NCBI GenBank assembly: GCA_016792565.1
Contig: JAEUMK010000004.1
Location: 1-42,682, forward strand
Direction: 5' to 3'
Source of the DNA: Alphaproteobacteria bacterium
GTDB lineage: Bacteria > Pseudomonadota > Alphaproteobacteria > Micropepsales > Micropepsaceae
Length of the DNA: 42,682 bases
The notes under the pieces were generated by a model, which worked only from the letters and a program-made list of their open reading frames with translations, did not search any database and was not told the origin of the DNA. The translations under genes were made by a program, and so were the position numbers. Below are positions 8,081 through 15,851 of the stretch, one piece after another. How positions within the stretch are numbered: position 1 is the stretch's first letter; each line of letters starts with the position of its first letter.

Positions 8081-9433
8081 TCACGCTGCGAAGACGAGCG
8101 CCGGCGGAAAGCCCGCCATCGGGTCGGCCGCCTCGCCCAGGATGTCCCGATAGAGGGCGTCATAGGCCGCGGTCATCGTCTGGACGCCGTATGCGGCATG
8201 CGCGATCGCCGCATTGCGCGCGCCGAGCGATGCGGTGCGCGCCGGATCGTCCAGCAAAGCGATGATCGCCGCGGCGCTCGCCTGCGGCGTTTCCCCCAGC
8301 GTTTCGTCCGATTGCAGGATCTCGGGCAGCGCGCCGATCCGGTTGCCGGCGACCGCCAGCCCCATGCTCATGGCGAACGGCGTCACCTGGCCGAAGCTCT
8401 CCTTCCAGACCGGCGCGACGAAGATGGCGAACCGCCGGTAGATGCCGGGCAGGCTGGCATAGGGCACCGGACCGGTGAAGTGGAACTGCCCCCGGACGCC
8501 GGCCGCGCGGACGCGCTGTGCGAACGGCGCGAACAGCGAGCCGCCGCCGACGATCACGGCGCGGGTGCGCGGGCGCGCCTTGCAGACGTCGATCAGGATG
8601 TCGATCGCTTCCGGGCGCAGCTTGTCGGGCTCCAGGCGATAGACCATGCCGATCGACCGCGCCGCATCGGGGTCTGCTCCGGCGGGCGCGAAGCGGTCGA
8701 GTTCGATGCCGGGATGTATGACCCGCGACGGCGCGACTCCCGCGCCGAAGGTCCGGCGCACATAGTCGGAGACGAAGACTGTCTCCGCGATGGCGCCGCT
8801 CGCGATGGGGGCGACCGGCGTGTTCACGTTGAGGACGACCCGCGCCCCGATCGCGGCGGCCGCCGCAAGAACGCTCTCGTACCAGGGCTGATCGACGTCG
8901 CCCCAGTAGTGGATATGGACGATCTGCGGTGCAAAGCCGGCGATCGCCGCGGTCGCGGTCGCGACGGAGGCGTTGTGCGGGATGACCGAGATCGCGGCGC
9001 CGGCGTGCCGGCCGGAGGGCGGCAGCGCCGAAGTGAGAACGCGCATGTCGTAGCGCTCGCCGAGCGCCGTCAGGATGTCGAAGATCAGCTGCGTCGAGCC
9101 GCCGACGAAGAGATTGGGGATGGCGTGAAGGACTCGCGGCCGGGGACGCCGGCCCTCGGCGGCCGGCACTGGCGTACTGTAGAGAACCGGCTTGGCGACG
9201 GCGAGGGCGCTGATCCCCCGCCACAGCGCGGCGGCCAGCGCGCCCGGCGAGAATCGCGCCGTCCAGAGGCCGCGGGCCTCGCTCCAGCGCGGAATGAGGC
9301 TCGTTTCCCAGGCCATGCGCAGAAAGCCCGGCAGCGCGCGCGCCCGTCTCAGCGCCCGCCACGCCAGACGCATCGCGGTCAGTGCCTTGCGGGGCAGCGC
9401 CCGCCAGCCGGTGGCCGGAGTCGCGGCCGTCAT
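8081..9433 (-). CDS. Glycosyltransferase family 4
   Basis: This 450-residue GT-B enzyme has an unusual N-terminal extension of about 95 Arg/Ala/Trp-rich residues before the first Rossmann strand (RPRVLHAIPNLFVGGSTQLIF). The extension has basic and hydrophobic stretches that could place it at the membrane. The acceptor domain has QIVHIHYWGDVDQPWYE; the donor domain has GMVYRLEPDKLRPEAIDILI, FHFTGPVPYASLPGIYRRFA and PVWKESFGQVTPFAMSMGLAV, with the ESFGxxxxFA form of the nucleotide-sugar motif. A gap of 24 bases separates it from the upstream KpsE-like gene, consistent with one transcript. Its sugar donor is unknown. Confidence 0.87.
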   Translation of the reverse strand: MTAATPATGWRALPRKALTAMRLAWRALRRARALPGFLRMAWETSLIPRWSEARGLWTARFSPGALAAALWRGISALAVAKPVLYSTPVPAAEGRRPRPRVLHAIPNLFVGGSTQLIFDILTALGERYDMRVLTSALPPSGRHAGAAISVIPHNASVATATAAIAGFAPQIVHIHYWGDVDQPWYESVLAAAAAIGARVVLNVNTPVAPIASGAIAETVFVSDYVRRTFGAGVAPSRVIHPGIELDRFAPAGADPDAARSIGMVYRLEPDKLRPEAIDILIDVCKARPRTRAVIVGGGSLFAPFAQRVRAAGVRGQFHFTGPVPYASLPGIYRRFAIFVAPVWKESFGQVTPFAMSMGLAVAGNRIGALPEILQSDETLGETPQASAAAIIALLDDPARTASLGARNAAIAHAAYGVQTMTAAYDALYRDILGEAADPMAGFPPALVFAA

Positions 9434-9457
9434 CGAACGACCGTCATCGCCCGGCCG

Positions 9458-10654
9458 TCATTGCCGGTGATCCATCGTCCCTGCGGCGAGCAGCGCCAGG
9501 ATCGCCCACAGCACGGCCAGCGTCGCGAACAGCTTGCCGGACGTCCAGAAGGGGCGCGGCTCGACCTCCTCCGCCGCCAGCGTGGGTGGATCGAACACGG
9601 TGAGGTAGAGATGCCAGCGCTCGACCTCGGCCTGCGTGCGCAGCAGCGTCAGTTCCGCGCGGCCGAAGGACTTCTCGGCGAAGGCGCGCTTCAGTTCCAG
9701 CGCGTCGAACCGCGAGATCAGCACCGGCAGCCCCTCCGTGCCGCCCGTCGGCACCAGTTCGGCTTCCAGCGCGGCGATCTGGTCGTCGAGCGCCGACAGC
9801 CGGGTGCGCAAAGCCCTGACCTGGGGTGCCGAGGGCGACAGCGACGTCAGCGCCGCCTCGAGCTGCGCCGACAGGGCTGCGCGCTGGCCCCGCAATTCGT
9901 AGATCAGATCCACCGCCTGCGCGCCGGCGTCGTTGGGATCCAGCAGCCCGGCCTCGCGCCGGAAGGCCTCCAGCTCGCGGCGGGCATCCTCCAGCGCCTC
10001 GGCCGCGCGCTCGCGGTCCTGCTCCGCGACGCGCAGCGCATCGCGCCGGGAATCGTCGAGCAGCAGGTTGAGCATCGTCTCGCTCTCGAGCATCGCCGCC
10101 TGGTTCAGCGTCAGCGCGTCCTCGGGCGAATAGGCCCGGACCTTCAGCGTCACCACGCCCGACACCGGATCGACGCTCGCCGACACCTTGTCCGCCCAGT
10201 AGGCCGCCACCGCGTCGGCGTCGGCGTCCTCGGCCAGGCGCGACAGGCTGTCGATATCGGGGCTGCTGTAGAGCGCGGCGACGTCCAGCGTGCCGCGCAG
10301 CCGCTCGACCAGCGCCCGGCTGGGCAGGAAGCGCACCAGGATGCTGCTTTCCTGATTGACGTTTAGCGCGGCCACCGCGCCGACGGCGCCGCCGAGCGAG
10401 CCTCCGCCCGGACGGTTGACGTCGCCGCGCACCACGAACTGCGACTGCGCCTCGTAGAGCGGCGAGGCGAAGGCGAGGAGATAGACAAGAACCGCCAGCG
10501 CCGGCGCGACCACCAGCGCGCCGAAACTCGCCCACAGGCCGCGCACGAAAGGCCGCCACAGATCCGGCGGCTCCGGCATCTGCACATGATCCGGCCGCCG
10601 CGGCTGCAGCGCCCCGCCGTCCGCCGGCCGCATCAGGTCCCGGACGTGGTTCAT
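9458..10654 (-). CDS. Capsule export inner-membrane protein, KpsE-like (copy 2)
   Basis: This 398-residue protein has the two-membrane-helix layout of the KpsE/Wzz-type co-polymerases. The first helix is at about residues 38-64 (FVRGLWASFGALVVAPALAV) and the last at about 370-392 (LFATLAVLWAILALLAAGTM). The periplasmic part contains YEAQSQFVVRGDV, AYSPEDALTLN, long charged coiled-coil stretches rich in Glu, Arg and Ala, and the same RFDALEL segment as copy 1. It is shorter than the other two copies. It sits between two GT4 genes rather than next to kpsT, so it may be a chain-length or assembly regulator, or belong to a second export route. Confidence 0.85.
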   Translation of the reverse strand: MNHVRDLMRPADGGALQPRRPDHVQMPEPPDLWRPFVRGLWASFGALVVAPALAVLVYLLAFASPLYEAQSQFVVRGDVNRPGGGSLGGAVGAVAALNVNQESSILVRFLPSRALVERLRGTLDVAALYSSPDIDSLSRLAEDADADAVAAYWADKVSASVDPVSGVVTLKVRAYSPEDALTLNQAAMLESETMLNLLLDDSRRDALRVAEQDRERAAEALEDARRELEAFRREAGLLDPNDAGAQAVDLIYELRGQRAALSAQLEAALTSLSPSAPQVRALRTRLSALDDQIAALEAELVPTGGTEGLPVLISRFDALELKRAFAEKSFGRAELTLLRTQAEVERWHLYLTVFDPPTLAAEEVEPRPFWTSGKLFATLAVLWAILALLAAGTMDHRQ

Positions 10655-10687
10655 GGCGTCGCGCCCGGCATAAGGCGGCGGTGAGGC

Positions 10688-11950
10688 TCAGAGTGCGGCA
10701 AGCAAGCCCTCGATCCGGTCGATATGCCCGGCCCAGGTCATCGCATGGGCCGCGGCCGGGTTCAATTGCGCGGCCTCTGCCGCCGCCCGCCCGCCGGCGA
10801 TCGCGGCGGTCCAGCCATCGACGTCATGCGGCGAGACCAGCCGCACGCGGCCGCCCCACAGCTCGCGATAGATGGGGGTGTCGGCGGCGATCACCGGCGT
10901 GCCGCAGGCCAGCGCCTCGGCGACCGGCAGGCCGAAACCCTCGGCGAACGAGGGCGACAGCACCGCCTCGGCCCCCCGCATCAGCAGCGCCAGGGCGGCG
11001 GTCGTCAGACCGGGCGCCTCGAGCACCAGCCGGGCAAGCGGGCCGGGCGCATCGAGCGCCGCGAACACCGCCTCGTTGCGCCATCCGCGCCGTCCGGCGA
11101 TGACGAGGCGCGGCGCGGCGTCACCCAGTTCCGCCGCCAGCCTGCGCCAGACTGCGAGCAGCAGCGCGTGGTTCTTGCGCGGCTCGATCGTCCCGCAGCA
11201 CAGGAAATAAGGCCGGGCGCCCGGCGGGCGCGGCGCCGCCCCGGGACGGAACGCGTCCTCGGTCGGCAGCCGGGCGGTGAGGATCGGCGGCGGCGCCGTG
11301 CCGGATTTTTCGAGAAAGTCGCGCAGCGCCGCTCCGACCGTCCCGGCGGGCACCAGAAGCGCCCGCCCATGCCGCGCCGCGGTGATCAGCCGCCGCCGGT
11401 GCAAGGCGTCCTCGCCGGCCCGGAAGAAGTCGGGATGCTCGATCGGCAGCAGGTCGTAGATCATGAAGGCCGCCGCGACGTCGCGCCGCCGCGACAGCCA
11501 GTCGAACCGATCCGGGCGTTCCAGCCGGAACAGGCCCGCATGCAGATAGCGCGCGCCCTGCGGCAGCGCGCGCTCGGGCGTGCGCCAGGCGCCGCCCAGG
11601 AGGCCCGGTGCAAGTCCGGCCAGCCGCCGCAGCGGCCATCCCGGCCGGGCGGTCCGCCGCGCCGGCTTGGCGCCGGTATCCACGAACGCGAAGACGGCAG
11701 CCGCCTCGGCCGCCGTGTCGCCGCCGCTCGCCGCCTCGCGCCAGTGCTGCGCTGCGGCTCCGGCGATCGCCCGTCGCGCGGCGGCCGAGACCAGACGCGG
11801 TCCGGCCGGCGTCACCACCACGCCGCCCGCCCGGTCGTCGAGCCGCGTCGCATAGCCCAGCTCCATGCGCTCGATGCCGGTCGGGCGCTCGAACCGCAAT
11901 CCGGTGATGAGGCGCGAGACGTCGACGGCGGTGAGGCCTGCGCCCGCCAC
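10688..11950 (-). CDS. Glycosyltransferase family 4 (mannosyltransferase-like)
   Basis: This 420-residue GT-B enzyme starts at GTG (complement of 11948-11950), with GGGGAG about 9 bases upstream. It begins with a V-D-V-S-R motif followed by TGIERMELGYA, typical of GT4 enzymes that start with a D-x-S/T strand-loop and a TGI acceptor loop. The donor domain has FLCCGTIEPRKNHALLLAVW and the full motif SFAEGFGLPVAEALACGTPV, with both glutamates of the EGFGxxxxE pair, followed by AADTPIYRE. This is the most canonical GT4 of the operon and resembles mannosyl/rhamnosyltransferases of O-antigen loci; that specificity is only a suggestion. The next upstream gene ends 5 bases before its start. Confidence 0.87.
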   Translation of the reverse strand: MAGAGLTAVDVSRLITGLRFERPTGIERMELGYATRLDDRAGGVVVTPAGPRLVSAAARRAIAGAAAQHWREAASGGDTAAEAAAVFAFVDTGAKPARRTARPGWPLRRLAGLAPGLLGGAWRTPERALPQGARYLHAGLFRLERPDRFDWLSRRRDVAAAFMIYDLLPIEHPDFFRAGEDALHRRRLITAARHGRALLVPAGTVGAALRDFLEKSGTAPPPILTARLPTEDAFRPGAAPRPPGARPYFLCCGTIEPRKNHALLLAVWRRLAAELGDAAPRLVIAGRRGWRNEAVFAALDAPGPLARLVLEAPGLTTAALALLMRGAEAVLSPSFAEGFGLPVAEALACGTPVIAADTPIYRELWGGRVRLVSPHDVDGWTAAIAGGRAAAEAAQLNPAAAHAMTWAGHIDRIEGLLAAL

Positions 11951-11955
11951 CCGAC

Positions 11956-12921
11956 CTAGCTCCCCTCGACCGCGGCGAGCGCATCGGCCACGGCGTCATA
12001 GATGTCGAGGTCCCGCCCGATGAGGTCGCGCACCGCCGCTTCGCGCCGCAGGGCCGGGGCGAGCGGGTTCGGCGGCCGCGAGCCGGTCCGCCCGAACAGG
12101 CGCGGTTCGCACTCGCAGACCGCGGCGACGAGGGCGACGAACGGCTCCATGGCGCTTTCGATGCCGACGGCGTCGAAATACGACAACGTATCCAGCGCCT
12201 GCGCGATCGCATCGCGCTCCAGCGTCTCGTCGCGATGCAGGAGCGTCAGCCGCTTGGTCAGCGGATCGCTCAGCGCCTCACGCTCGCGGGCGCCCAGGCT
12301 GTCCAGCGCGGCCGCCAGACGGCGGGGCGCATCCGGATCGCCGGCCGACTGCGGCGGCATCACCATCGCGAAAAGCTGATCGGCGGGATCGGCCAGGACC
12401 GCCGTCAGCCGGAAGCCCTTGTTGCGCAGAAACGGCTCGACGGTTCTGAAGTGGACCGGCCCGCCGATGAAGAGCGATGTCGTGAACCGCAGATCGATGC
12501 AGGCCTTGCGCGTCTCGTGGGGAATCTGCTGGGCGTCGGGATAGGACATGTGGAAGGCGGACGCGAACGGCGCGGCGGAGATCGACTGCGCGGCGTCGTG
12601 GCAGTCGAAAGTGAAGAGCTTCGCCTCGACATAGGCGCGCGGGCCGCGCCGGACATAGAGCAGCAGCCCGGTGTCCTCGTCATAGAGTCGCACGTCGCGG
12701 GCCGACGACAGGCCCGGCAGGGCGCTCTCGAACAGTTCGAAGCCGCAGAGCCCGGTGTCGTGCAGCCCGGCATCGACCATGTTGCTGTGGACGAGCGAGG
12801 GCGCCACGACCGCGCGCTTCTTGTCGGCGATCGCCAGCACGCGGGGTTCGCGCGAGGGATTGTCGGGCAGCAGCCAGCCGGAGATGTAGTCGCCCCGGTC
12901 TTCGTCGATGTTGAACTGCAT
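11956..12921 (-). CDS. Unrecognised capsule-locus protein with N-terminal beta-sandwich-like domain
   Basis: This 321-residue protein starts 4 bases after the stop of KpsE-like copy 3, so it is clearly in the operon. No signal peptide or membrane helix is visible. Residues ~1-100 (DYISGWLLPDNPSREPRV...GLHDTGLCGFELFE...DVRLYDEDTGLLLYVRR) follow the GW-x-D-x4-P-x-V ... D-x-G-x4-GFE ... V-R-x-x-D-x-TG pattern. That pattern occurs beside glycosyltransferases in many proteobacterial polysaccharide proteins and is probably a beta-sandwich. Residues ~120-321 are mainly helical and I do not recognise them; SLFIGGPVHFRTVEPFLRNK and DPADQLFA could be part of a nucleotide- or sulfate-donor fold, but I see no catalytic signature. 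A role in repeat modification or enzyme scaffolding is inference from position only. Confidence 0.75.
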   Translation of the reverse strand: MQFNIDEDRGDYISGWLLPDNPSREPRVLAIADKKRAVVAPSLVHSNMVDAGLHDTGLCGFELFESALPGLSSARDVRLYDEDTGLLLYVRRGPRAYVEAKLFTFDCHDAAQSISAAPFASAFHMSYPDAQQIPHETRKACIDLRFTTSLFIGGPVHFRTVEPFLRNKGFRLTAVLADPADQLFAMVMPPQSAGDPDAPRRLAAALDSLGAREREALSDPLTKRLTLLHRDETLERDAIAQALDTLSYFDAVGIESAMEPFVALVAAVCECEPRLFGRTGSRPPNPLAPALRREAAVRDLIGRDLDIYDAVADALAAVEGS

Positions 12922-12925
12922 CGCC

Positions 12926-14290
12926 CTAGCTCAGCTGCTGGCGTGCGGTCGCCACCGACAGGGTGAACAGACCCCACAACAGAAGCGCCGCCGCGAAGAC
13001 CGTCAGCGCATTGGCCAGGGTATCCGGCCCCGACGTCTCTTCCGGCAGGAAGGGCGGCGCGAACACCGCCAGGTAGCTGGCCTGGCGTTCGGCCTCCAGC
13101 CGGGCGCGCTCAAGTCCGTCCAGCGCGGTGCTGTAGAGCACGGACGACAGCCGCCGCTCGGTCTCGGCCGCTTCGAAGGCCGCCAGGTAGTTCGCCGCCG
13201 CGTCGGCGCTGCCCGTGGCGTCGGTCAGCGCTGCCTTGGCCTTTGCGATTTCGGCGTCGATCGCCGCGATGCGCTTGCGCAGGCTGCGGATCTGCGGCGC
13301 ATCGTCGGCGAGGTCCGGCGCTGACATCCGCAACTGGACGTCGAGCGCGACCCGGGCCGAGATCAGCTGAAGCAGCAGTTCCAGCGCGCTCTTCGCCTCT
13401 GCGACCGGGTCGATGAGGCCGCTCTCGGCGCGCATCGCCCGCATCGCGGCTTCGGCCGCGAGATAGCGATGCTCGGCCCGGCCGACCTGGTCCTCGGCGG
13501 ACGACAGGCGGTCGCGCCGGCCGCGTTCCGCCATGCGGTTGACCAGTGCCTCGCTCTGCCGGATCGCCCGCTCGGCGATCGCCAGCGCATCCTCGGGCGT
13601 GAAGGCGGAGACCTGCAGGACGATCAGCCCGGTATTGATGTCGATCGCCGCCGTCACCGACGAGCGCCAGTAGCGGGTCAGAACCTCGATCGAGGCGTTG
13701 GCCGGCAGGCGCTGCAGCCAGTCGGGTCCGCCGCTGCGGAAGCGGTCGCGCAGCCAGCTGTCCTCGTCGAGCGCCGCCACGATGTCGCGGCTCTTCAGGA
13801 AGTTGGCGACGACGAAGGCATCGTTCGACCGTGTGCCGGTGATCGCGCCGAGCGCCAGGGAGGCGATCTGCGACGCCCGCGCTCCGGTCGCCAGACCTTC
13901 CGGGTTCGAGGACCGTCCGCGCCCGTCCTTCGCCGATTCGCGGCGGCGATCGGCGCTCGGCGAGGGCAGGGCGTCCATGACGCCGGTCGCCAGGTAGGCT
14001 TCGACCAGCGGCCGGTCGAAGGCCCCGCGGACGGCGAATCGCGCCTCGGCCGTATAGGTCGGTGCTGCGGCGAGCAGGCCGTAGAGCGCGGCGGCCGCAG
14101 CCGGCGCCACGACGCAGAGCAGGAAACTGCCCCGCATGAAGCGGTCCCAGTCGAAACCGAGGAACCGCTCCCGGACGGTCGGGCGCGGCGCCTGCTGTTC
14201 CAGGGCACGACGCGTGAGCGATCCCGCGCGCGCCGGTTGCCGGGGCCGCGCCGTGAAGAGGCTGAGTCCGCCGGGCTTGCCGTCGGTCAT
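12926..14290 (-). CDS. Capsule export inner-membrane protein, KpsE-like (copy 3)
   Basis: This 454-residue protein is the first gene of the leftward operon and the longest of the three KpsE-like copies. A 55-residue basic N-terminus leads into a membrane helix at about residues 57-77 (GSFLLCVVAPAAAAALYGLL). A periplasmic region with YTAEARFAVRGAFDRP, AFTPEDALAIAERA and coiled-coil stretches follows, then a C-terminal helix at about 423-446 (LTVFAAALLLWGLFTLSVAT). An insertion rich in Ser, Arg and Pro (about residues 105-135) distinguishes it from copies 1 and 2. It shares with copy 1 the NFLKSRDIVAALD-type segment (NFVKSRTLVEAID there). ATG is the complement of 14288-14290, with GGAG about 11 bases upstream. 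Its function is inferred as polysaccharide co-polymerase/export. Confidence 0.86.
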   Translation of the reverse strand: MTDGKPGGLSLFTARPRQPARAGSLTRRALEQQAPRPTVRERFLGFDWDRFMRGSFLLCVVAPAAAAALYGLLAAAPTYTAEARFAVRGAFDRPLVEAYLATGVMDALPSPSADRRRESAKDGRGRSSNPEGLATGARASQIASLALGAITGTRSNDAFVVANFLKSRDIVAALDEDSWLRDRFRSGGPDWLQRLPANASIEVLTRYWRSSVTAAIDINTGLIVLQVSAFTPEDALAIAERAIRQSEALVNRMAERGRRDRLSSAEDQVGRAEHRYLAAEAAMRAMRAESGLIDPVAEAKSALELLLQLISARVALDVQLRMSAPDLADDAPQIRSLRKRIAAIDAEIAKAKAALTDATGSADAAANYLAAFEAAETERRLSSVLYSTALDGLERARLEAERQASYLAVFAPPFLPEETSGPDTLANALTVFAAALLLWGLFTLSVATARQQLS

Positions 14291-14507
14291 GCGATGTCGG
14301 AACTCCGGCAGGCGGGGGACGGCGTCCGGCTCATGGTGTCCAGATGCCGTGCGCCGTCGCCGGGGTCAACTGCCGTGCCGCTCGCCCGGCCCGAGCCTGA
14401 GCCAAAAGGTCCCACACCGGCGGCGCTCGTTGTGTTGGCTACGCCGATGGGCTTGGCGTAGTGTCGCGTGGTTTCGGCAGGGCCGGGTTGGGGACGGACA
14501 GGCACCT
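14291..14507. promoter_or_regulatory. Divergent control region between capsule operon and T6SS
   Basis: This 217-base region separates the first capsule gene (leftward) from tssK (rightward) and must hold promoters for both operons. It contains an inverted repeat CTACGCC-9 bases-GGCGTAG at 14439-14461, 46 bases before the tssK ATG. I found no sigma-54 -24/-12 pair and no good sigma-70 pair. The ribosome site for tssK is GGACGGACAGG just before the ATG. No small gene is evident here. Confidence 0.5.
14439..14461. repeat. Inverted repeat upstream of tssK
   Basis: CTACGCC (14439-14445) and GGCGTAG (14455-14461) are perfect complements across a 9-base spacer. The position fits an operator or a leader stem-loop for the T6SS operon. 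In DNA this GC-rich, 7-base repeats can occur by chance. Confidence 0.4.
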
Positions 14508-15851
14508 ATGACGTCATCGCGGCGAGTCGCATGGTCGGAGGGGATGTTCCTCAGGCCGCAGCATTTCCAGCAGCAGGAACGGTTTCTGGAAAGCGTGCTC
14601 GAGCGCCGGACCATGCCGCTGCGTCCGCACGCCTGGGGCATCACCCAGATATCGGTGAACGAGGATCTTCTGGCGGTCGGCAAGTTCGGCCTGCTCAACC
14701 TGACGGCGGTCATGCCCGACGGCACGGTCGTCAACGCCCCGGCCGACGCCGAACTGCCGCCCCCCATCGACATCCCGCCCGATACGCGCGGCGCCGTCGT
14801 CTATCTCACGCTGCCGCCGCGCCAGCCCGGCGCCCAGGAATTCATGCGCGCCGCGTCGGCGACCGGCGCCGTGCGCTATGCGGTCGCCGAGCAGGAGGCG
14901 ATCGACAGCTTCTCGGCCAGCCGCAATGCCGAGGCGATCGACACCGCGCAGCCGAATCTGAGGCTCGGGATATCCACCGAACAGACCGACGGCCGGGTTC
15001 TTCTCAGCCTCGCCCGCATCCTGGAGCGGCGCGATCAGCTGGTCGTCCTCGACCGCACCTATATTCCCTCCTCGTTGGTTCTGGAGGCGCATCCGGCGCT
15101 GGCCGGAATCGTGGAGGACATCGGCGGCCGTGCGGCGGCGCGCGCCGACGAGCTGGCCAAGCGGGCCGTCGCCAAGATCGAGGCGGGAACCGAGACGCTG
15201 ACCAGCTTCTTCATGCTGCAAGCGCTCAACCGCTGGACGCCGCTGTTCAAGCATCTGCGGACCTGCTCGGGACACCATCCCGAGACGCTCTATGCGACGC
15301 TCCTGCAGGTGGCGGGCGAGATGGCGACGTTCAGCACGGCGGCGCGGCGCCCCCCCGTCTTCCCGGATTACGACCATCTCGATCTGCGCCGCTGCTTCGC
15401 GCCGGTCATCGATTTTCTGATCAATGCGTTCTCGATCCAGTTCTCGCAGGCCGCCGTGCAGCTCGACATCGAGATGCCTCAGCCGGGGGCCTATATCTGT
15501 CCGATCCGCGACCGAAATCTCTTCCGCACCGCGACGATCTTCATCGCCGTGTCGGCCCGCCGCCCGCCCCAGGAAATCGCCGAGCGCTTCCCGGCGCAGA
15601 TCAAGATCGGCTCGGTGACGCAGATGCGCGAACTGGTGCGGGCCGCGGTCGGCGGCATCGCGATCCGGCACGTGACCACGCTGCCGCCGCAGATGCCGGC
15701 CTTCCACGAGCTGACCTATTTCCAGCTCGATCAGAGCGGACCGGAATGGCGCGATATCGCCTCGACCGCCCCGGCCATGGGCTTTGCGGTCGCCGGCGAC
15801 TGGCCTGAACTCAAGCTGGAGGCCTGGGCGGTGAAGAGGGCAGGCGGGTGA
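14508..15851 (+). CDS. tssK: Type VI secretion baseplate protein TssK
   Basis: This 447-residue protein links the T6SS baseplate to the TssLM membrane complex. The start is set at ATG 14508, because the family hallmark RVAWSEGMFLRPQHFQQQ begins at residue 6; an open frame reaches further upstream without conserved sequence. Length and the PDG...LPPPIDIP, YPHYDHL-like (VFPDYDHLDLRR) and C-terminal AVKRAG features match full TssK. GGACGGACAGG serves as ribosome site. It is the first gene of the rightward unit. Its stop overlaps the tssL start (GTGA), so TssK and TssL are probably translationally coupled, in line with their physical contact. Confidence 0.95.
   Translation: MTSSRRVAWSEGMFLRPQHFQQQERFLESVLERRTMPLRPHAWGITQISVNEDLLAVGKFGLLNLTAVMPDGTVVNAPADAELPPPIDIPPDTRGAVVYLTLPPRQPGAQEFMRAASATGAVRYAVAEQEAIDSFSASRNAEAIDTAQPNLRLGISTEQTDGRVLLSLARILERRDQLVVLDRTYIPSSLVLEAHPALAGIVEDIGGRAAARADELAKRAVAKIEAGTETLTSFFMLQALNRWTPLFKHLRTCSGHHPETLYATLLQVAGEMATFSTAARRPPVFPDYDHLDLRRCFAPVIDFLINAFSIQFSQAAVQLDIEMPQPGAYICPIRDRNLFRTATIFIAVSARRPPQEIAERFPAQIKIGSVTQMRELVRAAVGGIAIRHVTTLPPQMPAFHELTYFQLDQSGPEWRDIASTAPAMGFAVAGDWPELKLEAWAVKRAGG

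Noticed and set aside
8051-10366. A 771-codon plus-strand open frame across the glycosyltransferase and KpsE-like genes
   Set aside because: Arg/Gln/His-rich shadow of two recognisable minus-strand genes.
14291-14507. Sigma-54 (-24/-12) promoter for the T6SS operon
   Set aside because: I looked for GG-N10-GC with TGGC/TTGC context on the plus strand and found no convincing match.
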